Source: Akkermansia massiliensis (lineage in GTDB: Bacteria; Verrucomicrobiota; Verrucomicrobiia; Verrucomicrobiales; Akkermansiaceae). From it: DNA of 64,000 nt. This document shows, piece by piece, positions 32,818 to 41,838 of the stretch. The position numbers were made by a program, and so were the translations under genes. Where the stretch lies: NCBI RefSeq assembly GCF_023516715.1, contig NZ_JAMGSI010000002.1, positions 868,001 through 932,000 of the forward strand, given 5' to 3'. The stretch's first letter is position 1; the number at the start of each line of letters is the position of its first letter. The notes beneath the pieces were generated by a model, which worked only from the letters and a program-made list of their open reading frames with translations, ran no database searches and was not told the DNA's origin.

Positions 32818-34670
32818 TGGAAAAACAGGCATTAATAATTCGACATTTGATATTTACAGGTCCTAATCGAGAATCTGCAAAACTTCATTTTGAAAAAGGA
32901 TTAAATGTTCTTTATGGCGCATCCGAAACAGGAAAATCGTTTGCCCTTGAAGCCATCAATTATATGCTTGGAGCAAAAGAGCTCCGCGATATTCCTGAAA
33001 GAGTTGGCTATAATAAAATTTTACTAGGTATAGAAATAATACCATCAAGAAAAAAATTCACTCTTATCAGGAGTACAGATGGAGGACAATTTTTAGTATT
33101 TGATGGGTTACATGAAGTTGATCCAGAAGATGAAGAAAGTAGCCTTACTTTGACCTCGAAGCATAATGAAAAAAATACGAACAATATTTCAACATTTCTG
33201 CTGGAGAAGATAAATTTTAACAATAATTATATAAAATCCAATAACCAAGGGACAACTAAATCTCTGAGTTTTAGAAATTTATGTCATCTATGTTTAGTTG
33301 ACGAACAAAATATACAGAAACAAAGGTCTCCTATAGAAGGAGGTCAAGTTACACTTAGAACAACAGAGTATTCAATTTTTAAATTGTTACTTACAGGAAT
33401 TGATGATAGAGCATTCATTTCTCTTCCTTCAGAAAAAAATATTCAAGGAAATATTGTAAAAATAGAATTATTTGATGAATTAATCAATGAATTGCAAAAA
33501 CAATTTGGTGAAAAAATACAAGAAGAAACCGAACTTAAAGATCAACTTCAACGATTAGAAAAAACAATATCTAAGCATCAAAATTCTCTAAATTCTACCG
33601 AAGAAGAATACAATAAATTAATAATAAAGCGCAATGATTTGCGAAATAAATTTCAAAATGGAAGTGACAGACATCTTGAAATTGGTGAACTAATAGCTAG
33701 GTTTACATTATTAGACCAACACTATACTTCTGACCTTGAACGTTTAGAAGGTATCAGAGAAGTAGGATTTCTTGTGGGTTCTCTTGAAAACTCTTCATGC
33801 CCTCTATGTGGTTCATTGCCTGAGAATCAGCATTTAAATGAAAAATGTGACGGGAATTTATCATCTGTCGTAACTGCTGTTTCCGTAGAAAGTGAAAAAA
33901 TATCCAAACTCAAAAATGAACTTAATCATACTTTAAGTCAACTTAAAGCAGAAAATAAAAATTTTGATGAGTTATTGCCAAAAATCGAAAAAGAGATTTT
34001 TATTTTTGATAGAAAAATACAAGAGGTAGCATCTAGTATTTCCGAACATGGTGTCTGTTATTCTGATTTGTTAAATTCTCGTGCAAATATACTAAGTTCA
34101 TTGAAAGTACTAGAACGCATACATGAATTAACATTAAGAAAAGAAATTTTGGGTAAAGAACAACCTATTGAAATACCTGTTGAAAAAGAACCAATTAAAT
34201 TATCTTCTTCTACTTTAGATGATTTTGCCAAAAAAATAGAAGCAATATTAAAAACTTGGAATTTTCCAGATTCCGATAGAGTCTTCTTTGATGAGAAGAC
34301 GCGAGATTTAGTTATTTCTGGTAAACATCGAGGTGCTCGCGGAAAGGGCATGAGATCTATCACTCATGCAGCATTTAGTATTGGTCTTTTGGAATTTTGT
34401 AAAGAAAACGAATTGTCTCATCCCGGATTTTTGATATTAGATTCGCCACTACTCGCTTATCGTGAACCCGAAGATGAAAATGATGATTTGTCGGAAACTG
34501 ATGTTCAAGAGAATTTCTATAAATACTTATCCAATTGGGACGATAGGCAAATAATTATTATAGAAAATGTGAATCCTCCTGATTACGTTAAAGAAATGGA
34601 AACAAGCACAATGTTTAGTAAAAACATTCAGCAAGGTCGATATGGACTATTTCCTACTCGTACAAAATAG
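32817..34670 (+). CDS. Rad50/SMC-like ATPase with zinc hook (DUF3732 type), ABC-3C
   Basis: 617 residues from the ATG at 32817; the ATG at 32769 lies inside the previous gene. Walker A is VLYGASETGKSFALE near residue 40. A long coiled coil (about 225-470) is broken at about 330 by a zinc-hook CPLC (SSCPLCGSLPENQHLNEKC). The signature region and Walker B (GFLILDSPLLAY) are near the C-terminus, followed by an I-I-I-E-N strand. It is the ATP-driven DNA-sensing subunit of an ABC-3C conflict system, with both neighbours being its partners. Low GC supports horizontal acquisition. Confidence 0.8.
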   Translation: MEKQALIIRHLIFTGPNRESAKLHFEKGLNVLYGASETGKSFALEAINYMLGAKELRDIPERVGYNKILLGIEIIPSRKKFTLIRSTDGGQFLVFDGLHEVDPEDEESSLTLTSKHNEKNTNNISTFLLEKINFNNNYIKSNNQGTTKSLSFRNLCHLCLVDEQNIQKQRSPIEGGQVTLRTTEYSIFKLLLTGIDDRAFISLPSEKNIQGNIVKIELFDELINELQKQFGEKIQEETELKDQLQRLEKTISKHQNSLNSTEEEYNKLIIKRNDLRNKFQNGSDRHLEIGELIARFTLLDQHYTSDLERLEGIREVGFLVGSLENSSCPLCGSLPENQHLNEKCDGNLSSVVTAVSVESEKISKLKNELNHTLSQLKAENKNFDELLPKIEKEIFIFDRKIQEVASSISEHGVCYSDLLNSRANILSSLKVLERIHELTLRKEILGKEQPIEIPVEKEPIKLSSSTLDDFAKKIEAILKTWNFPDSDRVFFDEKTRDLVISGKHRGARGKGMRSITHAAFSIGLLEFCKENELSHPGFLILDSPLLAYREPEDENDDLSETDVQENFYKYLSNWDDRQIIIIENVNPPDYVKEMETSTMFSKNIQQGRYGLFPTRTK

Positions 34671-34813
34671 CCTACCCTTATATTGGAAATCTATGATATT
34701 TTTACATTGATATATGGCCAATGCTTGACTACCGATCCCATATTTCCTATTGCTTTAATCTTCCTTAATTATACATTGAGTGAGTTCATTTATTAATCGA
34801 TTTTTGTACTGAC

Positions 34814-35650
34814 ATGTTATGTGCTCTTTGTAGAGAATACGAAAGGCAAGAAATAAGCCATATTATTCCCGCTTTCGTATATAAAAAATTACGACAACTT
34901 TCTCCTTCTGGATTTTCAAGAACGACATTAAATCCTAATAGAAGAGTTCAAGATGGAGAAAAATACCCATTACTTTGCCCAAATTGCGAAGATCTATTTT
35001 CCGTATGGGAAAAGAAATTTGCTGAGAATGTTTTTCATCCTTATTATGCATCTCAAAAAAATACATTTTCTTTTAATTATGATGAATGGTTTTTGAAATT
35101 TTTGGTTTCAATATCATATAGATCATTAGTTAACAAATTGGAAAATGAAGGGGTAGATGATCATTCTAAATTATGTGTCAAAAACATGCGAGAAGCTAAG
35201 GGTATTTGGAAGGATTTTTTACTGAACAAACGAAAAAATATTGGATTGTATAGGCAATATTTTTTAATTCTACCAATTCAAACTGAAACAGAATCTCTTT
35301 TTTTAAAATACAATAATGGACTTTTTAATTTTTATCTCTTAACTGCAACTGATGCGAATACGATTTTTGCTAAAGATGACTCTGAAGCATATCTCATAAC
35401 AAAATTGGGAGAATGCTTTGTTATTGCTACTCTCATTGATTCAAATCCTAGCCAATGGAAAAGTCTTGTAACAAAATCTACAGGTGGAATATTTAAATGG
35501 AACACAATGGTTCAAACTTCGCCATTAGTTATTAATTATATCGAATACGCAATTAAGGATATTATAGAAGCGCAAAAGAATCTTTCTCCAGTGCAAACTG
35601 AAAAAATTAGATTAAGCGTCGAGCGATATATAAAGGATCATTCCATATGA
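34814..35650 (+). CDS. Zinc-finger protein with HNH-like N-terminus
   Basis: 278 residues. The N-terminal 60 residues have CALC, ISHIIPAFVYKKL and CPNCEDLFS, spaced like a treble-clef or HNH finger (C-x2-C, H, C-x2-C). Whether the catalytic residues are all there is unclear. The remainder has no recognised domain and ends in a basic helix (RLSVERYIKDHS). It lies 143 bp after the ABC-3C operon, shares its low GC and probably belongs to the same defence block. Confidence 0.55.
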   Translation: MLCALCREYERQEISHIIPAFVYKKLRQLSPSGFSRTTLNPNRRVQDGEKYPLLCPNCEDLFSVWEKKFAENVFHPYYASQKNTFSFNYDEWFLKFLVSISYRSLVNKLENEGVDDHSKLCVKNMREAKGIWKDFLLNKRKNIGLYRQYFLILPIQTETESLFLKYNNGLFNFYLLTATDANTIFAKDDSEAYLITKLGECFVIATLIDSNPSQWKSLVTKSTGGIFKWNTMVQTSPLVINYIEYAIKDIIEAQKNLSPVQTEKIRLSVERYIKDHSI

Positions 35651-35910
35651 TGATCCACTTTCTTTTCTAAATCCTTCCCATGGAGTAAACACATACCTAT
35701 CTTCCATGTATTCACCCCATTTATGTGCTTCTTCTAGATTAGGATTCCTCCAAATCATTTTTTGAAAATGCTTCCGTACAAAACCGATTGACCTTGGGAA
35801 TGCTTTCAGGGGATCAGCTGCAAGGTATATTGAGCTGAAGTCCCTCCATATCCCATTTCTTCCATTGAGTAAGACCGCTTTTGTTGTAACGTATTCATTT
35901 ACATATATTT
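35612..35910 (-). pseudogene. Start-less coding remnant, minus strand
   Basis: An open frame of about 99 codons between in-frame stops, with protein-like sequence (IWRDFSSIYLAADPLKAFPR, then KMIWRNPNLEEAHKWGEYME) but no start codon at its 5' end. Its 3' end runs 39 bp into the converging zinc-finger gene, so it was probably cut by the arrival of the AT-rich block. Parent family not recognised. Confidence 0.4.
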
Positions 35911-36394
35911 ATAATTTTTAATACTATTTTTGGGCAATGAATTCCAAGGATACTGAGGTATACATTAAAACATCTCCATTTATTTTAATATACATTGAGC
36001 AAGACCAAAATATTCATAACTTGCTCATTTTAATATATTTTTGAATTTTGTTTTCTGATTTTCAGCAATTTTAAAGCCTCTTCCCATCCGATGTATCAAA
36101 GCCATTGGAGGTCTTAGTATTCCAGTAAATGCAAATGGCTAATGTCGATAATCCGGTTATTTTATTCTCAATATTTCCAGAATCATTTGTAAGGATTCCA
36201 GAGGAATGATGAGGATAAGCATACTCAAATCTGGAAAATTACCGTAAAAAATAATTTTGCCTTACAAATGACTAAATGGACTTTCCGCTTTTTCCAATTG
36301 ATACAGTTCCTAATGGAGAAAAGGTTTCCATTTTTTACTGAGGGACAGACATATCATGACTTTTATGAGGAATAAGTAGGTTTCCCTAATAACT
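35911..36394. other. AT-rich intergenic stretch, decayed sequence
   Basis: About 480 bp with no gene. It carries a second copy of a CATTGAG[CT]AAGACC motif (35993-36006; first copy 35863-35876 inside the remnant), which points to local duplication and decay. Confidence 0.4.
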
Positions 36395-37915
36395 TTATTC
36401 GCTTATTGCAGTGATGTCAGTTTCGGGTTTCGGGAAACCTTTATCGGCAATCCATTTTTTCGTTTCAGCCACCATTTCGGGGGTGACGGTGAAATCGTAA
36501 TTGGCATAGTCGCCGATGTGGAATTGTCCGGTTTCGAAGAAGCCCCATTTCTCGAAGAAGTCGGTCAGGTCGGTTTTTGTGACGTCACAGCATGCCCTGA
36601 TGAATTCGAACTGGTATTTAATGGTATCATTCCCTCCGTAGTTTCCTGCGTTGTTGCGCAGGTATTCCATGACGTCAGGGTAGAAGTCGGGATGTCCGTT
36701 TTCGGTAAAGTAGAGATGGAGCTGCCACAGGGGGACCAGCTTGTTGAAAACGTCCTTTGATTGCAGGTAGGCAATTTTCCCATCGATGATTTCCTTGCGC
36801 GCCTTGTCGTAGCTGCCCTGGCGTTTCAAGCGGCTTTCGTTGCCCGTTTTGGCGGCGGCTTGAAGAGAGAAGATGTTGTTGCTGACTTCCGTCATGCCGC
36901 CCCAGGTCATCGGGCGCATTTGCATCACGTGGCCGACTTCGTGGGAGAAGCCCCAACAGGCGTCGCCTTTGAGGACGTTTTCAGGATCGGTCACCATTCG
37001 CATCGTACCATTGTCTCCCAGGTAGGCTACTCCATCACCGTCGCGGAACATGTAGTAGTTGAAGTTCACGCGGGCAAAGACGCGGTTTTTCGGGATTTTG
37101 CCGTATTTCTCAAGGCCCATCAGCTGGTATTGGATGCCTATCAGCTTGTCGTAGGCGTTGATGAGTTCAGTGCCGCGGTCCCTGGTGAATTTTTTCAGGA
37201 ATTCGACGGGGTAGGCAACCTGGATGTATTTTCCCCGGGCGTCCATGATCGGGGAGACGGCCTGGTCAAGCAGGCGTACCCAGTCTTCGTTGGTATCGCC
37301 CCGGGTGGTGTCGAAATAGCCGTTGACTTTGCCCGTCACGAAATGGACGGGGATTTTCGGTGCCGTGTCGGCATCGTTGCTGAAGTAGCTGATGTAGGCG
37401 TTGGCGGGCGTTTCTACATCAATGATGTTGATTCCTTCCTTAAGGGGTATTTGCTTTTTGTGCAGTCCCCAGCCGTTGGGATCCTTCGTCGGCTGCACTC
37501 CTTCGGCCGGCTTGCGCATCAGGTTCGGGAGCAGAAGACTGATTTCACGCCCATCCGTCTTGCCGACCAGCACGACGTGCTGCCCTTTTTCCAGATAGAC
37601 GCCCGTCATGTTGTCGTATTTACTGAATCCCTCTCCGATTCTAAGGTTTTTGCCCGTCTGGCGCGGTGAGGGGAGGGCCTGGTATTCGGCATACAGGTAG
37701 TCCGGCTTGTAGTTGCCTGCCAGGATTTTGCCCGCGAGTTCCTTCATCGCGTCAGGCTGGAAGGCGGAAATGTCTTTAACATGCTGCTTCAAAGCCGTGC
37801 AGGAGGCATCCTTGAATAGTTGGAGGTCGTTGCCGATGCTTTCCGGAGTGTTGGCCGCAAGTACGGATGCGAGCGGCGACAGGGGCAGGGAGAGGAATGA
37901 AATGATTCGGTTCAT
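36395..37915 (-). CDS. Secreted M60 metallopeptidase (mucinase type)
   Basis: 506 residues with a signal peptide (about 1-21, ending SVLAA). The zinc site is HEVGH (His325, Glu326, His329) with the third ligand Glu343 in GGMTEVSNN, the M60/enhancin arrangement. Family members cut O-glycosylated mucin protein next to glycosylated Ser/Thr. Length and neighbourhood (SASA esterase and sialidase close by) match the mucinase locus of Akkermansia; the match to a specific locus is from memory, not a search. It would act in the periplasm or outside the cell on host mucin. Its downstream region (before 36395) has no obvious terminator. Confidence 0.9.
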   Translation of the reverse strand: MNRIISFLSLPLSPLASVLAANTPESIGNDLQLFKDASCTALKQHVKDISAFQPDAMKELAGKILAGNYKPDYLYAEYQALPSPRQTGKNLRIGEGFSKYDNMTGVYLEKGQHVVLVGKTDGREISLLLPNLMRKPAEGVQPTKDPNGWGLHKKQIPLKEGINIIDVETPANAYISYFSNDADTAPKIPVHFVTGKVNGYFDTTRGDTNEDWVRLLDQAVSPIMDARGKYIQVAYPVEFLKKFTRDRGTELINAYDKLIGIQYQLMGLEKYGKIPKNRVFARVNFNYYMFRDGDGVAYLGDNGTMRMVTDPENVLKGDACWGFSHEVGHVMQMRPMTWGGMTEVSNNIFSLQAAAKTGNESRLKRQGSYDKARKEIIDGKIAYLQSKDVFNKLVPLWQLHLYFTENGHPDFYPDVMEYLRNNAGNYGGNDTIKYQFEFIRACCDVTKTDLTDFFEKWGFFETGQFHIGDYANYDFTVTPEMVAETKKWIADKGFPKPETDITAISE

Positions 37916-38121
37916 GATAACGTGGGAGTGGGTGATTCTATGATGTTACAAGTTACATTCTCCGTTTTCCTCTTCTTTCACCATTTCTCTTTTTACCGGC
38001 AAACGAAAAAATCAACCTGCTTCAACGGAAGACGGGGCGGGTTGATGAATGGGAACGCTCTCACGTTGTATAGCTGGTTTTCTTTTCGTATGGCGTGTTT
38101 TTTAAGGCTTCCATGTTTTAC

Positions 38122-38505
38122 TCAATTGCCTTCCCATACTGCGGTAGTCCTATGAGGGCGTTTGCGACTGTAACCCTTGAGCCATTTGATTGAGTCCTTC
38201 TGAAATTCTTCGACATCGGCATAGAATTTCTACCACGCGCCTCCCCGCAATATTCTCTTCCTGTCATCCGTCAGAATGGCTTTTATGTGCCATCCGTGTT
38301 GCTGATAGAAGAACAGCACGTTGTTGTTCAGGATGAGGGCTGCCTGATCGAGGCGTTTCTCCATGTAGAGAAAGCGGAGGCAACGGATCCATAGGTTTCT
38401 ATGAGCATTTACAGGTAGATTCTGCCTGTGTTTTTGGGTTTGCCCGTACAGAGAGAGTCCGGCACAGCCGGGAACCTTGCTTTCCACAGCCATTCCTTGA
38501 AGCAA
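38122..38505 (-). pseudogene. IS481-family transposase remnant, frameshifted
   Basis: Two frames together recall the end of an IS481/IS3-type DDE transposase. The 38230-38505 frame has a catalytic-core-like NNNVLFFYQQHGWHIKAILT followed by D. The adjacent frame from about 38122 to 38215 gives FYADVEEFQKDSIKWLKGYS then RKRPHRTT, the typical C-terminal FQ.DL..WL..YN..RPH motif. A frameshift and missing N-terminus make it inactive. No terminal repeats were found. Confidence 0.6.
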
Positions 38506-38749
38506 AGTCGCTCTTTTCGGAAGGATGGGCGCTGTTTTGAGTTGCTTGACTTGAGTGAACTCCTTTTCCAGTTTCAGAAACCATTTCCTGCGGTTTCCCG
38601 GATGCGGGGTTCCACTTCGAGAGACATTAAAGTTATAGAAATGATCGGCTTCTCACCCTCCTTTAAGAGTCTTATTCTTGAACGGAGAGGCTTCGATACT
38701 GTTTTAACAGGAGAGTAGCCTCCAACCGTTTTTCCAATTCCAGCTTCTG

Positions 38750-40006
38750 ATGAAAGGGTCCTTCATTTTTCAAATCAGGTTATTGTTTTTGAGGGCTAAC
38801 AAGCTTCTTTGGGTCAAGGCTACCTATTTTGCGCTGCTGGCTATTGTTACGGCTATTGCCTCCATTTACCTGGGCGAGTTTGTTCCGTTTGATATTTTTC
38901 AAAAGATCGGGGCCGATACGGTCGATACAATTTTGAATATCCTGGCTTCAAGCATGCTGGCGGTTACGACTTTTTCCTTAACCACGGTTGTTTCCGCTTA
39001 TGCAGCGGCGACGTCGAGCGTAACGCCCAGGGCTACGAAGCTGCTGATGGAGGATTCCACGGCCCAGAATGCTCTTTCCACATTCATCGGTTCCTTCATT
39101 TTCAGCCTGATTGCGATTATTTTCCTGAATTCCGGCATGTATGACCAGCGGGGAAGGGTGGTTCTGTTTGTTGTCACCCTGGGGGTGATTGCCATTATTC
39201 TGGTCACGCTCATCCGGTGGATTGAGCATTTGTCCAGGCTTGGCCGGGTGGGAGAGACTTCCGAGCTGGTGGAGGGAGTAACGGAAAGGGCATTGCTGGA
39301 ACGCGCCCGGGAACCCTATCTGGGCGCCAATCCCCTCGTTGATAGGGAGCTTGATATTCCGGAAAATGCCGTTCCCGTCAGGAGTGATCAGACAGGCAAT
39401 ATTCAATATATTGATATTGAAAAGCTGGACCATCTTTCCAGGGATAGAGATCTTGATCTTTACGTCGTCTCGCTCCCGGGGGATTTCGTGTCCGTTACCT
39501 CGGTTCTGGTTTATGCTGACAAGCCTGTGTCAAATGAAACCCGGCGTGATTTGCTTGGAGCGTTTATCATCGGGCATGAGCGCAATTTTGAACAGGACCC
39601 CAGGTTTGGATTGTGCGTGCTTGCCGAGATTGCTGCCAGGGCCCTGTCTGCAGCCGTCAATGATTACGGAACGGGTATTGATATTATTAACCGGGGCGTG
39701 CGGCTGCTGACGAAGTATGCCCGGGAAGAACGCCGTCCCGGCGTGAAGCACGAGAGGATATGGGTGCTTCCGTTGACCGTCTCCAATTTGTTTTCGGATA
39801 TTTTCAGCCCTATTCTGCGCGACGAAGGAGGGATTATGGCGATTGACATCAAGTTGTTGAAGGCTTTTGCCGCATTGCATGGCCTGGATAACGGGCAGTT
39901 CAAGGAGGAAGCCCGCAAGTATTCCCGCCAATGCTATGAACATGCATCCAGAACGGTAGTGCTGGATGAAGATAAGGAAGTCCTGAAAAAACTGGTCATT
40001 GATTAG
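38750..40006 (+). CDS. DUF2254 inner-membrane protein
   Basis: 418 residues. Four membrane helices lie in the first 170 residues (for example YFALLAIVTAIASIYLGEF, VVLFVVTLGVIAIILVTLIR), with the conserved TTVVSAYAAATSSVTPRATK segment. A cytosolic or periplasmic domain follows, containing GFCV/LPGDFVSV-like and ALSAAVNDYGTGIDIINRG motifs of the DUF2254 family. Function of the family is unknown. It stands alone between the transposase remnant and the SASA gene. Confidence 0.8.
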   Translation: MKGSFIFQIRLLFLRANKLLWVKATYFALLAIVTAIASIYLGEFVPFDIFQKIGADTVDTILNILASSMLAVTTFSLTTVVSAYAAATSSVTPRATKLLMEDSTAQNALSTFIGSFIFSLIAIIFLNSGMYDQRGRVVLFVVTLGVIAIILVTLIRWIEHLSRLGRVGETSELVEGVTERALLERAREPYLGANPLVDRELDIPENAVPVRSDQTGNIQYIDIEKLDHLSRDRDLDLYVVSLPGDFVSVTSVLVYADKPVSNETRRDLLGAFIIGHERNFEQDPRFGLCVLAEIAARALSAAVNDYGTGIDIINRGVRLLTKYAREERRPGVKHERIWVLPLTVSNLFSDIFSPILRDEGGIMAIDIKLLKAFAALHGLDNGQFKEEARKYSRQCYEHASRTVVLDEDKEVLKKLVID

Positions 40007-40361
40007 CTTGCTTGTCTTCACGGTGAAGAAGAGGGGTTTTAGAGGTCCAGGTATGGTTGAATGGGCTGAATCTTATTAACGGTCCACAGTTTCCCGGATG
40101 GACCAGGTTGCAAAAAGGCGTTATTTTCCGGGAGAATCCATGGGAGAGAAATCATCATGGTAAAACGGATGGCTGCCCGGAATTTCCATGTTCATCAATG
40201 GGGCAGCTACGGGCGTCATGTCTGTTGAATGATATTCAACATTTTCATGTGTAGTGTTTTTGGGCAGGAGGAAGTTTCATTCATTCCCCGGTTATTTTCT
40301 TCAGCATGTTGAATTTTCGATAGGTACCGGACCGTACATGACCATGATTCAGCGTATTGTC
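40007..40361. other. Intergenic stretch before the SASA gene
   Basis: About 355 bp. A small hairpin (CTTCACGGTGAAG near 40017) follows the DUF2254 stop and may be a weak terminator. Nothing else was recognised; the promoter for the esterase gene must be in this stretch. Confidence 0.35.
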
Positions 40362-41684
40362 ATGAAGGTAAGCACATGTTTTCGTACCGGAGTTCTTTTT
40401 TGCCTGTTGATGGCTGGCAGTCCTTATGGTTTTGCGGAGAAGCCCGTTTTAACAGACTGGAATTATTTGCCGTCCTACGGGCAGTCGCTTTCCGTAGGAT
40501 GGACGGCCAAGCCGGTGGTGACGACGGAGCAGAAGAACGGCAATTTGATGTTCAAAGGCGGCGTTCGTCCTTTTGAGGGCGGCAATGACCGGAGCGCCGT
40601 GATTCCCCTGGTAGAAGGCATTTCTCCGGACGGCGCCAGGGGAGAGACGCCCGTTTCCGGCGCTGCCGGGAATTTCATGCGCCTGCTGAAGAAGCGTGAC
40701 TCCGGGAAGGCGTCCAACGTCCGGTTCCTGTGCTCTGCCGACGGCGTGGGAGGTGTCAGCATCGGTGTTCTTTCCAAAGGCAACGCCCCCTATCAGCGTA
40801 TTCTGGATGATTTGACAGCGGGGCGCGAGCTCGCCTCCAAGGCCGGCAAGTCATTTTCCATGCCTTGTTTCCTGTGGACGCAGGGGGAAACCGACCAGCA
40901 GGACAGGAAAACCGGGGAATGGTACAAGGAGAAGATGCGCGCGCTGATTCAGGATATTGACGCGGACGCCAAGGCCGTTACCGGACAGAAGAACGATGTG
41001 CTCTGCTTTGGATACCAGGTTGCCTCCCATCTCAATTATTTTGCCCAGAATCCGACGGATTATCCCGCGATTGCCGTGGCCCAGCTGGATTTGGCTCTGG
41101 AAAAGGACAGCCGGTACATCATGACTACGCCCATGTACCATTTTTCCTATAGCGACGGGGTGCATTTGACCGCTCCCATGTCCCGGCTTTACGGGGAGTA
41201 TGCCGGATACGTCATGTACAAGGTGCTGGTGGAGGGCGTGCATTGGAAGCCCATCCATCCTGTCGCCCATGCAGTTGGCAGGAAGGGGAAGGACTGGACG
41301 GTAGACGTGAAGTTTTTCGTGCCTGTGCCTCCGCTGGCGCTGGATACCAAGACGATCCTTGATCCGGGCAATTACGGCTTTTCCCTGGTGAACGCGCAGG
41401 GCGAACCCCTGGAGATCAAGTCCGTCACGCTGAACGGCAGAGACGCCGTCCGCATCATAATGTCGTCCGACCCTTCCGGCTGTCATCTCCGGTACGGAAT
41501 GACCTTGAAGGAGAAACTTCCTTCCGGCCCGCGCACCGGAGCGCGCGGATGCCTGCGGGATTCCCAGGGGGAGAAGGTAAAGACCCGGATTCAGGACGTC
41601 GTTTACCGCATGGACAATTGGTGTCCGTTTTTCGACTATCCCTTGGATTCCCGGAATGGGATGAACAAGACGGAGTCCAGGTAG
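40362..41684 (+). CDS. Secreted SASA-family esterase (sialate O-acetylesterase-like)
   Basis: About 440 residues from the ATG at 40362, which gives a signal peptide (MKVSTCFRTGVLFCLLMAGS); ATGs at 40338 and 40344 are alternatives. SGNH-hydrolase features: YGQSLSVGW with the nucleophile Ser in block I, FLWTQGETDQQDR (the WxQGExD motif of SASA/DUF303 enzymes), and the DGVHLTAPM block with catalytic Asp-x-x-His. A C-terminal beta domain follows. It would remove O-acetyl groups from sialic acids so the sialidase encoded next can act. The sialidase gene follows at 155 bp. Confidence 0.78.
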   Translation: MKVSTCFRTGVLFCLLMAGSPYGFAEKPVLTDWNYLPSYGQSLSVGWTAKPVVTTEQKNGNLMFKGGVRPFEGGNDRSAVIPLVEGISPDGARGETPVSGAAGNFMRLLKKRDSGKASNVRFLCSADGVGGVSIGVLSKGNAPYQRILDDLTAGRELASKAGKSFSMPCFLWTQGETDQQDRKTGEWYKEKMRALIQDIDADAKAVTGQKNDVLCFGYQVASHLNYFAQNPTDYPAIAVAQLDLALEKDSRYIMTTPMYHFSYSDGVHLTAPMSRLYGEYAGYVMYKVLVEGVHWKPIHPVAHAVGRKGKDWTVDVKFFVPVPPLALDTKTILDPGNYGFSLVNAQGEPLEIKSVTLNGRDAVRIIMSSDPSGCHLRYGMTLKEKLPSGPRTGARGCLRDSQGEKVKTRIQDVVYRMDNWCPFFDYPLDSRNGMNKTESR

Positions 41685-41838
41685 ATTTTCATGTGACTGC
41701 CAGATTTTTTTGGTTTCTCACTCCTTCAGCATGGTTTATCCATTCCTTTGGAGAGAGTCAGAGTTTCTGCTCTGGTCTTAGGATGGTACGGCATGGATTG
41801 CGGTTGTAGAGCCCTTCGGAACAAGATAAAGTCCAGTA

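Noticed and set aside
35518-35527. TTCGCCATTA, a 10-base match to attR inside the zinc-finger gene
   Set aside because: Too short, lies inside an intact gene and lacks the rest of the 21-bp core, so it is most likely chance and not a second att site.
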